NCBI RefSeq assembly: GCF_900102615.1
Contig: NZ_FMYV01000003.1
Span: 124,001-188,000 of the forward strand
Reading direction: 5' to 3'
From: Geotoga petraea
Lineage (GTDB): Bacteria > Thermotogota > Thermotogae > Petrotogales > Petrotogaceae
Length of the DNA: 64,000 nucleotides
In this document: in pieces, positions 26,519-33,321 of the stretch
Numbering within the stretch: position 1 is the first letter of the stretch
How the letters are laid out: each line of letters starts with the position of its first letter
Made by a program: the position numbers and the translations under genes
The notes under the pieces: model-generated
What the model was told of the DNA's origin: nothing
The model's database searches: none
Seen by the model: the letters and a program-made list of their open reading frames with translations, nothing else

Positions 26519-27298
26519 ATGGCTGATTTTATTGATTACATAATTCATGGGGATGATATGCAACTTGTAGAAATTGAATTAGACCCTGGTGAAGGCGTCA
26601 GGGCTGAAGCTGGAGCTATGATGTATATGGAAAATGATATAGAAATGCAAACAAACACTGGCGGTGGAGTTTTTAAAGGTTTGAAAAGAATGTTCACTGG
26701 AGAAAGTTTCTTTATAACAAATTTTGTACATAGAGGTTCTGGAAAAGGTCATGTGGCTTTTGGAGCTCCTTATCCTGGAAAAGTAGTACCTATTGATCTT
26801 GTTGCTTTTAATGGAACTTTCATTTGTCAAAAAGATAGTTTCCTGTGTGCTGCTAATGGAATTGAAATTGAAATTGAATTAACTAAAAAATTAGGAACTG
26901 GGTTATTCGGTGGTGAAGGATTCATTCTTCAGAGGTTAGAAGGTCATGGGATGGCTTTTATCCATGCTGGTGGAGCTTTAATTAAAAGACATTTACAACC
27001 TGGAGAAATTTTAAAAGTAGACACTGGTTGTATTGTTGGATTTGAAAAAACAGTTGATTATGATATTAATTTTGTTGGCGGTTTTACCAACGCATTGTTT
27101 GGAGGAGAAGGTTTATTTTTGGCAACTTTAAGAGGACCAGGAGTTGTTTATTTACAATCATTACCTTTTTCAAGACTTGCAGATAGAATTATGGCTGGTG
27201 CAAGAAAAACCGGAACTACAAAAGGTGAGCAAAAAGGATTTTCTGGAATAGGTGGAAATATTTTTGGTGGTTTTTTAGGTGGAGATAATAACTATTAA
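26519..27298 (+). CDS. AIM24-like / TIGR00266 family protein
   Basis: A 259-residue glycine-rich beta protein. It has the EAGAMMYMENDIEMQT start, GESFFITNF, two copies of the LFGGEGF/LFGGEGL motif and RLEGHGMAFIHAGG. This is the widespread DUF124/AIM24 fold (a double-psi or tubby-like beta structure); bacterial function is unknown. The C-terminal 25 residues are Gly-rich and disordered-looking. ATG follows GGGAGG. Single gene with its own terminator. Confidence 0.88.
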   Translation: MADFIDYIIHGDDMQLVEIELDPGEGVRAEAGAMMYMENDIEMQTNTGGGVFKGLKRMFTGESFFITNFVHRGSGKGHVAFGAPYPGKVVPIDLVAFNGTFICQKDSFLCAANGIEIEIELTKKLGTGLFGGEGFILQRLEGHGMAFIHAGGALIKRHLQPGEILKVDTGCIVGFEKTVDYDINFVGGFTNALFGGEGLFLATLRGPGVVYLQSLPFSRLADRIMAGARKTGTTKGEQKGFSGIGGNIFGGFLGGDNNY

Positions 27299-27333
27299 AA
27301 AAATAAATCCTGCTTAGCAGGATTTATTTTTTT
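27298..27333. terminator. Bidirectional terminator
   Basis: Fifteen-base perfect stem containing AAATCCTGC / GCAGGATTT with a TTA loop (27298-27330), flanked by A run and T run, serving both the AIM24-like gene and the convergent DUF1893 gene, whose stop codon lies inside it. Confidence 0.92.
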
Positions 27334-27755
27334 GACATCGATTCTTTTATTTTTTCTTCAAGGGCTTTATAAGCTTTGTTTGGTTTCGAAATATTCATTG
27401 TGACCTTTTCCATTGGGCACATATCGTCACCTGTTTTGTTCAAAATATATTTCACTTCTTCATCATAAGTGTATGGGAAATCTTTGTCATTAAAAACTTC
27501 CATTGCAGTTTCGCTCATTATATAGCCATGAACTTCTTTTGCTTTGGCATATAACATCAATAAAGCTGCTGCTTTACCAATAACTTTATCTGCTATAGAA
27601 GATTCCTTCAGCATGGATTTATTTTCTCTTATGATTTTAATCAAAGGTTTTATTCCATCTTCTTGAGAAGCGGCAATGATGTGACCGTCTTTAACTGCCA
27701 CAAAACTATAATTCCCTTTTTCTAAAAAATCTTTAGCTTTTTCTATATCCTTCAT
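27324..27755 (-). CDS. DUF1893 protein (TM1506-type, cytidine-deaminase-like fold)
   Basis: A 143-residue protein matching the DUF1893 family, known structurally from Thermotoga TM1506, which has a deaminase-like fold. Visible blocks are AKDFLEKGNYSFVAVKDG, IADKVIGKAAALLMLYAKAKEVHGYIMS and GDDMCPMEKVT. Only one of the Cys residues expected of an active zinc deaminase is present (MCPME), so catalysis is uncertain. It overlaps the upstream S-component gene by 23 bases. It has been suggested to act in redox or nucleotide sensing; that is not evident here. Confidence 0.85.
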   Translation of the reverse strand: MKDIEKAKDFLEKGNYSFVAVKDGHIIAASQEDGIKPLIKIIRENKSMLKESSIADKVIGKAAALLMLYAKAKEVHGYIMSETAMEVFNDKDFPYTYDEEVKYILNKTGDDMCPMEKVTMNISKPNKAYKALEEKIKESMSKK

Positions 27756-28278
27756 TTAGTGAACCCCTTTTTTCTAAAATTTGAACTATTAGAGGAATTA
27801 AAACAATCTGTAGGATTATGCCCGGTAATCCTGATACAACAGCTCCCCAAACAGTTATTCCATTAGGAATATTCATCATAAATATATTGGAAAGAACTAT
27901 AATCCCTAATCCATAAGTTAATCTACCAAATAACATTGCGGTTATCAAAGAAAGGAACATATTCATCCTTTTCTTTTCAAAAAGATATCCTGAAATTAGT
28001 CCGTATACGGGCAATTCAAACATCATTAAAAAAAGTATTGGCACTGGAGAAATAGGAGGCATTCCAGTCAAAAGAGAACTCAAAGCTGGAGTTAAAAAGC
28101 CTGCTAATAACCCATATAAAGGGCCTGCTATGAACCCAGTTAATAGAACTGGGATGTGCATAGGTAACAAAATGCTTCCCAAATTAGGCCCCCCAATCAA
28201 ATGAAAAATCTGAGGCAATAACACACCAAGTGCTATCATTATTGCAGCTGTGATCATTTTTCTTGTCCTTGAATTCAT
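27733..28278 (-). CDS. ECF transporter S-component
   Basis: A 181-residue integral membrane protein with six helices. The start RKMITAAIMIALGVLLPQI and LPMHIPVLLTGFIAGPLYGLLAG are typical of substrate-binding S-components of energy-coupling-factor vitamin transporters. No EcfA or EcfT is in the window, so it must share a module encoded elsewhere. Substrate cannot be named. Promoter and a 13-base palindrome lie just upstream; co-transcribed with DUF1893. Confidence 0.8.
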   Translation of the reverse strand: MNSRTRKMITAAIMIALGVLLPQIFHLIGGPNLGSILLPMHIPVLLTGFIAGPLYGLLAGFLTPALSSLLTGMPPISPVPILFLMMFELPVYGLISGYLFEKKRMNMFLSLITAMLFGRLTYGLGIIVLSNIFMMNIPNGITVWGAVVSGLPGIILQIVLIPLIVQILEKRGSLNEGYRKS

Positions 28279-28309
28279 AATTCACCTCTTATAATATATT
28301 TACTTTGTT

Positions 28310-28339
28310 ATTATACATTAAAATGATTTGTATTACAAA
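28310..28339 (-). promoter_or_regulatory. Promoter of the ECF S-component with palindrome over -35
   Basis: On the minus strand: TTGTAA (28338-28333), a 17-base spacer and TATAAT (28315-28310). The palindrome TTTGTA-T-TACAAA (28327-28339) covers the -35 and is a likely operator for an unidentified regulator. Confidence 0.7.
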
Positions 28340-28345
28340 CTATAT

Positions 28346-28954
28346 TTAGTCTTTTAAGGAACTAATAGCCAGAAACAATAAGGGTGTTGTGAGTAATGAT
28401 AACATATAAACCTTTTGATAATTCAATTCTCCATCGAGTAGATAAACGTAAAATAACCCCATTGAAATTATAAAATATCCAAAAAATCCACCTATTTTAG
28501 ATTTTGTAGCAATAACAGTTGCCAACAAAATAAATGCTGGTAAAATAAATTCTTGAGGTATAGAAAATCCATGTGAAACAAATGTGTATAAAAATAATAA
28601 TAGAGTGATAATATATCCAGCTCTTTTTATAAGTATGTCTCGACCTCTTAAAAAAAGTGTTCTAAAAAGATTGGTATATATTAAAGGGATTAATATAAAG
28701 ATTTCCAAAAATATGGGTTTAATTTCCAATTGTAACGATACACTTACAATTGCTATGGAAATTATTATGAAGAGTGAGTGCATAGCAGATTTGTTAAAAA
28801 CTATTTTTCCTTGATCATCAAGTTTGTTGTATTTTTTATATTCCATAAACAAAATAATAAAAAACAATAAAAAGTAATACCCGTTGAAGTTTGAAAGATA
28901 TAAAATTGATATTATTCCCAAAAGTTCTAATAAAGACCATGTTCTAATTTTCAT
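28346..28954 (-). CDS. Hypothetical membrane protein, about six helices
   Basis: A 202-residue hydrophobic protein with about six to seven membrane helices, short loops, and a Lys/Arg-rich cytoplasmic segment (LRGRDILIKRAG). I do not recognise a family. ATG 28954 follows AAGGGGTG. A 30-base near-perfect palindrome stands 25 bases upstream. It precedes the S-component gene by 67 bases on the same strand but that gene has its own promoter. Confidence 0.65.
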   Translation of the reverse strand: MKIRTWSLLELLGIISILYLSNFNGYYFLLFFIILFMEYKKYNKLDDQGKIVFNKSAMHSLFIIISIAIVSVSLQLEIKPIFLEIFILIPLIYTNLFRTLFLRGRDILIKRAGYIITLLLFLYTFVSHGFSIPQEFILPAFILLATVIATKSKIGGFFGYFIISMGLFYVYLLDGELNYQKVYMLSLLTTPLLFLAISSLKD

Positions 28955-28978
28955 TTTTTCACCCCTTGTGAATAAAAT

Positions 28979-29008
28979 GTAAATTTAAGGGTTAACTCTT
29001 AAATTTAC
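28979..29008. repeat. 30-base near-perfect palindrome upstream of a membrane-protein gene
   Basis: Arms GTAAATTTAAGGGTT and AACTCTTAAATTTAC pair at 14 of 15 positions, with GTTAAC at the centre and no loop. No T tract follows in either direction. The uninterrupted dyad is more like a protein-binding site than a terminator. Confidence 0.75.
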
Positions 29009-29040
29009 AAATATTTAACAAAAATAAATAAAAAAACAGC

Positions 29041-29155
29041 TTGACATTTAGTTTGCTTAGCGTAATATAATATATATGAAAATAGTCTCACCCACTATGT
29101 ATGCTACATAATTTTTAAGAGAGGGCGTTATTAAATTAACGTCCTCTCTTATTAT
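29041..29155 (+). ncRNA. Candidate small RNA with promoter, antisense to the 3' end of the GNAT gene
   Basis: A plus-strand TTGACA (29041-29046) and TATAAT (29066-29071, 19-base spacer; alternative TAATAT gives 16) precede no plus-strand gene. The predicted RNA from about 29078 would fold as TATGTA-TGC-TACATA (29096-29110) and a 14-base-pair stem at 29117-29150 (AAGAGAGG-type arms, one G-U). There is no T tract, so the 3' end is unsure. Confidence 0.35.
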
Positions 29156-29585
29156 ACAACATTTCTACATGAGGGATGTTATCCTCAAGGTAAACGTCTG
29201 AAACTGTATCAAAACCAAAACTGTTATAAAACTTTTCCAGATACTTTTGGCCAGATAACCTTATTGATGTTTCTCCCCACTTTTGTTCAACAAAATTTAT
29301 AGCATTTTTTAAGATCTTCTTGGCATAACCGTTACCTCTATAATTTTTATTTACTATGACTCGACCTATTGAAACCTCGTCATAAGAGACACCTTTTGGT
29401 AATATTCTTAAATATGCAATTATTTCATCTTTTTCTTTTATAAAATGATGAATAGCTTTATAATCTTTTCTGTCAAGTTCTGGATAAGGGCAATTTTGTT
29501 CCACAACAAAGATATCTATTCTTAATTTAATTATCTCGTATAATTCTTTTTTTGTTAGTTCATCAAAATTCTTATAATATTCCAT
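29136..29585 (-). CDS. GNAT-family acetyltransferase, ElaA-like
   Basis: A 149-residue acetyltransferase resembling ElaA. ELYEIIKLRIDIFVVEQNCPYPELDRKD is the ElaA-type N-terminal block, and VIVNKNYRGNGYAKKILKNAI carries the acetyl-CoA pyrophosphate-binding RxxGxA/G loop. A longer frame to 29648 would read through a terminator hairpin. ATG 29585 six bases after GGAGG is the correct start. The leader carries a promoter with palindrome and an intrinsic terminator before the ribosome site, so expression is probably attenuated. Acceptor substrate unknown. Confidence 0.85.
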   Translation of the reverse strand: MEYYKNFDELTKKELYEIIKLRIDIFVVEQNCPYPELDRKDYKAIHHFIKEKDEIIAYLRILPKGVSYDEVSIGRVIVNKNYRGNGYAKKILKNAINFVEQKWGETSIRLSGQKYLEKFYNSFGFDTVSDVYLEDNIPHVEMLYNKRGR

Positions 29586-29603
29586 TTTCGACCTCCAAAA
29601 TAC

Positions 29604-29632
29604 AAAAAAAGACTTCGCATTTTTGCGAAGCC
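29604..29632 (-). terminator. Terminator in the leader of the GNAT gene (candidate attenuator)
   Basis: On the minus-strand RNA an eight-base-pair stem (GGCUUCGC / GCGAAGUC, one G-U) with a six-base loop is followed by seven U. It ends 11 bases before the GGAGG of the GNAT gene and begins about 14 bases after the predicted transcription start. Confidence 0.8.
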
Positions 29633-29642
29633 TAAAATTCAC

Positions 29643-29681
29643 TATCATTACAATGATAACATGAAAATCAAAAAATGTAAA
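29643..29681 (-). promoter_or_regulatory. Promoter of the GNAT gene with overlapping operator-like repeat
   Basis: Minus strand: TTTACA (29681-29676), a 17-base spacer, extended TG and TATCAT (29658-29653). The inverted repeat TATCATT-AC-AATGATA (29643-29658) covers the -10 and start point. Confidence 0.68.
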
Positions 29682-29756
29682 TAAATTTAATATAAAATGA
29701 TAATTAAAAAATTAAGACTTATTTTCTAAAAAAATACTATTAGTTTTTCATTTTTT

Positions 29757-29765
29757 TGTTATAAT
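29757..29765 (+). promoter_or_regulatory. Extended -10 of proC
   Basis: TGTTATAAT, 33 bases before the GTG start of proC; no clear -35. Confidence 0.65.
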
Positions 29766-29797
29766 ATATGTGTATATTAAAATTAGGAGGTTTTATC

Positions 29798-30580
29798 GTG
29801 AAAATAGGATTTTGTGGTTGTGGAAACATGGGGTCTGCAATACTTGGAGGTTTAATCGAATCAAAAATTGTAGTAGAAGACGACATATTTATTTATGAAC
29901 CAAATGATGATAATATAGAAAAAATCCATAATTCGTATGGTCAGGTGAATTTTCTAAAAAGCAACATCGACGTTGTTGATAAAAGTGAAATTATTTTTAT
30001 CGCAGTTAAACCATATATGTATAAGACTATTTTAGAAGATATAAAAGATAAGTTGAACAAAGAAAAAATAGTTATAACTATAGCTCCTGGAATATCTATA
30101 AAAGAAGTAAAAAATATAATAGAAAATAAAGCTAAGGTTGTTAGAACAATGCCAAACACACCAGCATTAGTAAGAATGGGTATGACAGCAGTGAGCTTTG
30201 ATGAATTAATCGAAGATTCTGAAAAACTTGATGTGATTTCCTTATTGGAGAGTTTTGGAGAGGTGGAAGTAATAAATGAAGGCTTAATGGATCATATTCC
30301 AGCTGTTTCCGGGTCATCCCCAGCATATGTTTACATTATGATAGAAGCTATGGCAGATGGAGCAGTTAAAGCTGGAATTCCAAGGGATAAAGCTTATAAA
30401 TTTGCAGCACAATCTGTTATGGGTGCTGCAAAAATGGTTATTGAAACGGGTAAACACCCAGGAGAGCTTAAAGATGCAGTGTGTTCACCAGGGGGAACAA
30501 CGATAAAATCCGTTGCAAAATTGGAAGAAAAAGGATTTAGAAGTGCAATTATTGAAGCTATGAAAGAATGTTACATGTGA
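29798..30580 (+). CDS. proC: Pyrroline-5-carboxylate reductase
   Basis: A 260-residue enzyme for the last step of proline synthesis, reducing pyrroline-5-carboxylate with NAD(P)H. The Rossmann loop GFCGCGNMGSAILGG, RTMPNTPALVRMG and the family signature (AVSGSSPAYVY, then CSPGGTTIKSV) are all present. An ATG at 29768 precedes the ribosome site; GTG 29798, seven bases after AGGAGG, is the start. No proA or proB is adjacent. It may share its transcript with the small basic protein that follows. Confidence 0.95.
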   Translation: MKIGFCGCGNMGSAILGGLIESKIVVEDDIFIYEPNDDNIEKIHNSYGQVNFLKSNIDVVDKSEIIFIAVKPYMYKTILEDIKDKLNKEKIVITIAPGISIKEVKNIIENKAKVVRTMPNTPALVRMGMTAVSFDELIEDSEKLDVISLLESFGEVEVINEGLMDHIPAVSGSSPAYVYIMIEAMADGAVKAGIPRDKAYKFAAQSVMGAAKMVIETGKHPGELKDAVCSPGGTTIKSVAKLEEKGFRSAIIEAMKECYM

Positions 30581-30641
30581 TTTTTTGATTAATTATATTT
30601 TAACTTTCATCCGATAATATTAATACATGGAGGTGAAAGTT

Positions 30642-30989
30642 ATGAGAATAAACAGGATAAATGAAATTGAAAGAAAATATTCTGAAAGAACTCAGCCAGT
30701 TACAAATGACAGAGTTGAAGGAGTAAAAGATAATTATAAGCAATTTCAAGAGCATCTCCACAGAGAAATGACGGAAAAGGGAAAAAATAAGAAAAAGAAG
30801 AAATCTATGCTTTTTTATCCAGACACTTTGATAAGGGATGATATAGATTATAGTAAGGTTTTGTATACAGAGCTTTCAAAAAATAAGAAAAAACACGTAA
30901 TAAAAAAAGATACTTTTGAATTATTTGCAGAGAGAAATAGAAGAATAAAAAAAGGATCTAAATTAAAGCCACGATATTTTAGAGGTTAA
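30642..30989 (+). CDS. Small basic hypothetical protein
   Basis: A 115-residue, highly charged, lysine- and arginine-rich protein with no membrane segment or cysteine. The start RINRINEIERKYSERTQPV is helical and amphipathic. A run of lysines (KGKNKKKKKS) lies at about 47-56, and the end is RRIKKGSKLKPRYFRG. No family recognised; nucleic-acid or membrane-surface binding would suit the charge. ATG 30642 is seven bases after GGAGGTG; an ATG at 30627 overlaps that site. It follows proC by 61 bases and has its own terminator. Confidence 0.7.
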   Translation: MRINRINEIERKYSERTQPVTNDRVEGVKDNYKQFQEHLHREMTEKGKNKKKKKSMLFYPDTLIRDDIDYSKVLYTELSKNKKKHVIKKDTFELFAERNRRIKKGSKLKPRYFRG

Positions 30990-30990
30990 T

Positions 30991-31022
30991 AACAAAGCAC
31001 CCATATAAAGGGTGTTTTGTTT
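30991..31022 (+). terminator. Intrinsic terminator
   Basis: Stem of 12 pairs (AACAAAGCACCC / GGGTGTTTTGTT) with a seven-base loop and a T-rich tail, directly after the small basic protein gene. Confidence 0.85.
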
Positions 31023-31049
31023 TAATTAAAAAGGAGATAGGAGAAAATA

Positions 31050-31922
31050 ATGAATCCATTTAAAATCATAAAAACAAGATATGTTTTCTTATTGATGATA
31101 ACTTATTTGGCAGTAAATATAGTTTTTGATATATGGTTTGATGTAGAAAATAATGTTTTAGAAGCTTTATTAACTCAAATAGGATTTCAGCTGGTAATTA
31201 TATTTTGGATGTTTTACGAAATGCTTCAGGTTAACAAGAGAGTTGATTTTAAAATCAAACATTTTTTTCAAGATGATCAAAAATCAAACGGGTTTTCTAT
31301 AATATACTTGATTTTTCTATTCATTTCTTTGATATTCAGTGTGATAATATCTTCGTCTATTTTGCAATTAATGCCTGATTTTATCCAAGAATATCTAAAT
31401 AATCTAATGACGAACTATGAAAATGCCGTAGTGTTTTCTCAAGACGCTACATTTTTAATATCAACACTTCAGTTTCTAACAATCGTAGTGCTTGCTCCGA
31501 TTATGGAAGAATTTTTATACAGAGGTTTTTTGATAAATAGGCTTTCTTTAAAATTTGGTCTTGGTTGGGGAGTTTTTATTTCTACACTCCTATTCACAAT
31601 AGGCCATGGAGATATAATAAGTAGCTTTATAAAAGGGTATGCTTTTTCAATTATATACGTAAAGACTAAAAGTTTAAAAATACCTATAATCTTTCATGTT
31701 TTGAACAATTTATTTGCGTTCACTCTTTTTAAAACTTTTGACGCTTCGAAAATGGATTCACTTCAGATACCTGAATTTATAGCGGTTATTTTATTTTTGC
31801 TTTTAATAATATCTTTTCCTATTTTGATTCATTTCTTCTATATGTACAGAGTTAGAGACGAAAAGATTTCTCCATTCGAAAAAATTTTTAAAGGGGATGA
31901 ATTAGATGTACAGGATGAATAA
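31050..31922 (+). CDS. CPBP-family intramembrane protease (CAAX-like)
   Basis: A 290-residue protein with about seven to eight helices. The glutamate motif EEFLYRG, FTIGHGD and HVLNN (HxxxN) are the three catalytic motifs of CPBP/Rce1-type proteases. In bacteria members process prenyl-like substrates or bacteriocin leaders, but many are uncharacterised. ATG 31050 follows AAGGAGATAGGAG. The last 17 bases overlap the amidohydrolase gene, so the pair is translated together. Confidence 0.88.
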   Translation: MNPFKIIKTRYVFLLMITYLAVNIVFDIWFDVENNVLEALLTQIGFQLVIIFWMFYEMLQVNKRVDFKIKHFFQDDQKSNGFSIIYLIFLFISLIFSVIISSSILQLMPDFIQEYLNNLMTNYENAVVFSQDATFLISTLQFLTIVVLAPIMEEFLYRGFLINRLSLKFGLGWGVFISTLLFTIGHGDIISSFIKGYAFSIIYVKTKSLKIPIIFHVLNNLFAFTLFKTFDASKMDSLQIPEFIAVILFLLLIISFPILIHFFYMYRVRDEKISPFEKIFKGDELDVQDE

Positions 31923-33180
31923 AGATGGTGAATTTGATTTTATAAATACCAAAGTGAATAACAACAAATACGTAACCCCTTTGCTAACCGACTCACATTT
32001 ACATGTTATTGCCTATGGTGAAAAGTTATCAAATCCAGATTTGGAATTTAAAAGTATTTTGGAAATTAAAAATATAATTGAAGCTAAGTTGAAAGATAAC
32101 CCAGAAAAACTAATTTTAAGAGGTTGGTCAGAGCCTGGAGTTCCCAAAAAAGATTTTTTAGACTCAATTAACAAAAATATTCCCATGATGATGGTTCGCC
32201 GATGTGGCCATGTTGCTACTATTAATAGTAAAATGCTTGAAAAAATAGATTTTTCTGGATATGAACAATACGTTGATGAAAAAGATGGTTTTATATATGA
32301 ACAAGCCCTTGAAGTAGTTTATGCTGAAATAGGGTATTATCAGAATATAGAAAAATCTTTTGAAAAAGCACAAGAAAGTTTACTTAACGAAGGCTTTGGG
32401 TTTATCCATTCTGAGGATATTCACGGTATAACAAAAGATGAACTTCCGTTTGAAAATTCTAAGATAAAAGTCTACGAAAAGATAGCTGTAAATAATTTAA
32501 AAGAATTGTATTTATTTGATGAGAAAAAATATTTTGAAGAATTTAATTCTGTAAAAGTGTATACAGATGGTTCTTTTGGTGGATGGACTGCTTTAATGAA
32601 AGAAAACTATTCAGATAAAAATACAAAGGGTAAAAAGGTTTGGAAAGATGAAGAACTAAAAAAAGTTATGGAATTTTGTGAGAAAAAACATTTGCATCTT
32701 GCCATGCATGCGATAGGAGACGGAGCCGTTGACCAGATACTTCAAATTGCAGAAAAGATTAATCCAAAATCACAGCATAGAATTATTCATTCAGCAGTCT
32801 TACACGATTATCAACTTGATTTGATAAAAAAACACCGTTTTATTTTAGACATGCAACCATCTTTTATCCCATCTGACGAACCAATTTTAAAAAGTAGACT
32901 TGGTGACAGAGTTAACATTACTTATAGGTTTAAAGATATACTTGACAAAAATATAGATCTCTTTCTATCATCAGATGCACCAGTAGAAGAACCAATATGG
33001 ATAAGATATTTAGATATATTATCCAAGCAGAATATATCGTACAAACAAACATTAAAGATGTTAGTTTTATCGCCACAAATAATAGATGGTTTTGATAGAA
33101 TTGGTGATATGTACGATAGAAGGTTGATATTTGAAAGGAACCCTTTTGAATATATTACCATGCCAATGGTAGAAATATAA
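31906..33180 (+). CDS. Amidohydrolase, YtcJ-like, short form
   Basis: A metal-dependent hydrolase of 424 residues. TDSHLHV supplies the first two His ligands; VYTDGSFGGWTAL, LAMHAIGDGAVDQ and LSSDAPVEEP are the later metal and acid blocks. This is the amidohydrolase_3/YtcJ group, whose members are usually about 520-550 residues. The shortening is at the N-terminal beta-sandwich, where only about 25 residues precede the HxH. Substrate unknown. The start overlaps the CPBP protease gene. Confidence 0.85.
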   Translation: MYRMNKDGEFDFINTKVNNNKYVTPLLTDSHLHVIAYGEKLSNPDLEFKSILEIKNIIEAKLKDNPEKLILRGWSEPGVPKKDFLDSINKNIPMMMVRRCGHVATINSKMLEKIDFSGYEQYVDEKDGFIYEQALEVVYAEIGYYQNIEKSFEKAQESLLNEGFGFIHSEDIHGITKDELPFENSKIKVYEKIAVNNLKELYLFDEKKYFEEFNSVKVYTDGSFGGWTALMKENYSDKNTKGKKVWKDEELKKVMEFCEKKHLHLAMHAIGDGAVDQILQIAEKINPKSQHRIIHSAVLHDYQLDLIKKHRFILDMQPSFIPSDEPILKSRLGDRVNITYRFKDILDKNIDLFLSSDAPVEEPIWIRYLDILSKQNISYKQTLKMLVLSPQIIDGFDRIGDMYDRRLIFERNPFEYITMPMVEI

Positions 33181-33216
33181 AAAATAGCCTCCTGAAATTT
33201 CAGAAGGCTATTTTTT
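33181..33216 (+). terminator. Intrinsic terminator after the amidohydrolase
   Basis: AAAATAGCCT pairs with AGGCTATTTT; an inner CTGAAATTTCAG palindrome sits above one mismatch; a T tract follows. It starts one base after the stop codon. Confidence 0.9.
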
Positions 33217-33229
33217 CAATATTTCAAAT

Positions 33230-33301
33230 ATGAGGGATGTTCTAAGGGTGATTATTACGGGCGGAGTTACACTCACCATTATATTACCCCCGATAACTTA
33301 A
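33230..33301. other. Relatively GC-rich block with tiny open frames on both strands
   Basis: Between the terminator and the convergent gene lies a stretch visibly richer in G and C than its surroundings. On the plus strand a 23-codon frame runs 33230-33301. On the minus strand a 23-codon frame, 33279-33208, has a good GGGGGT ribosome site and starts MVSVTPPVIITLRTS. I cannot say which, if either, is real; it may instead be a structured RNA or a relic. Confidence 0.3.
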
Positions 33302-33321
33302 AGAAAACTTATAAAAAATTT

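Noticed and set aside
29076-29111. An 11-codon frame (MKIVSPTMYAT) just after the orphan promoter
   Set aside because: Its ATG lies at or before the predicted transcription start and there is no ribosome site; the hairpins suggest RNA, not a peptide.
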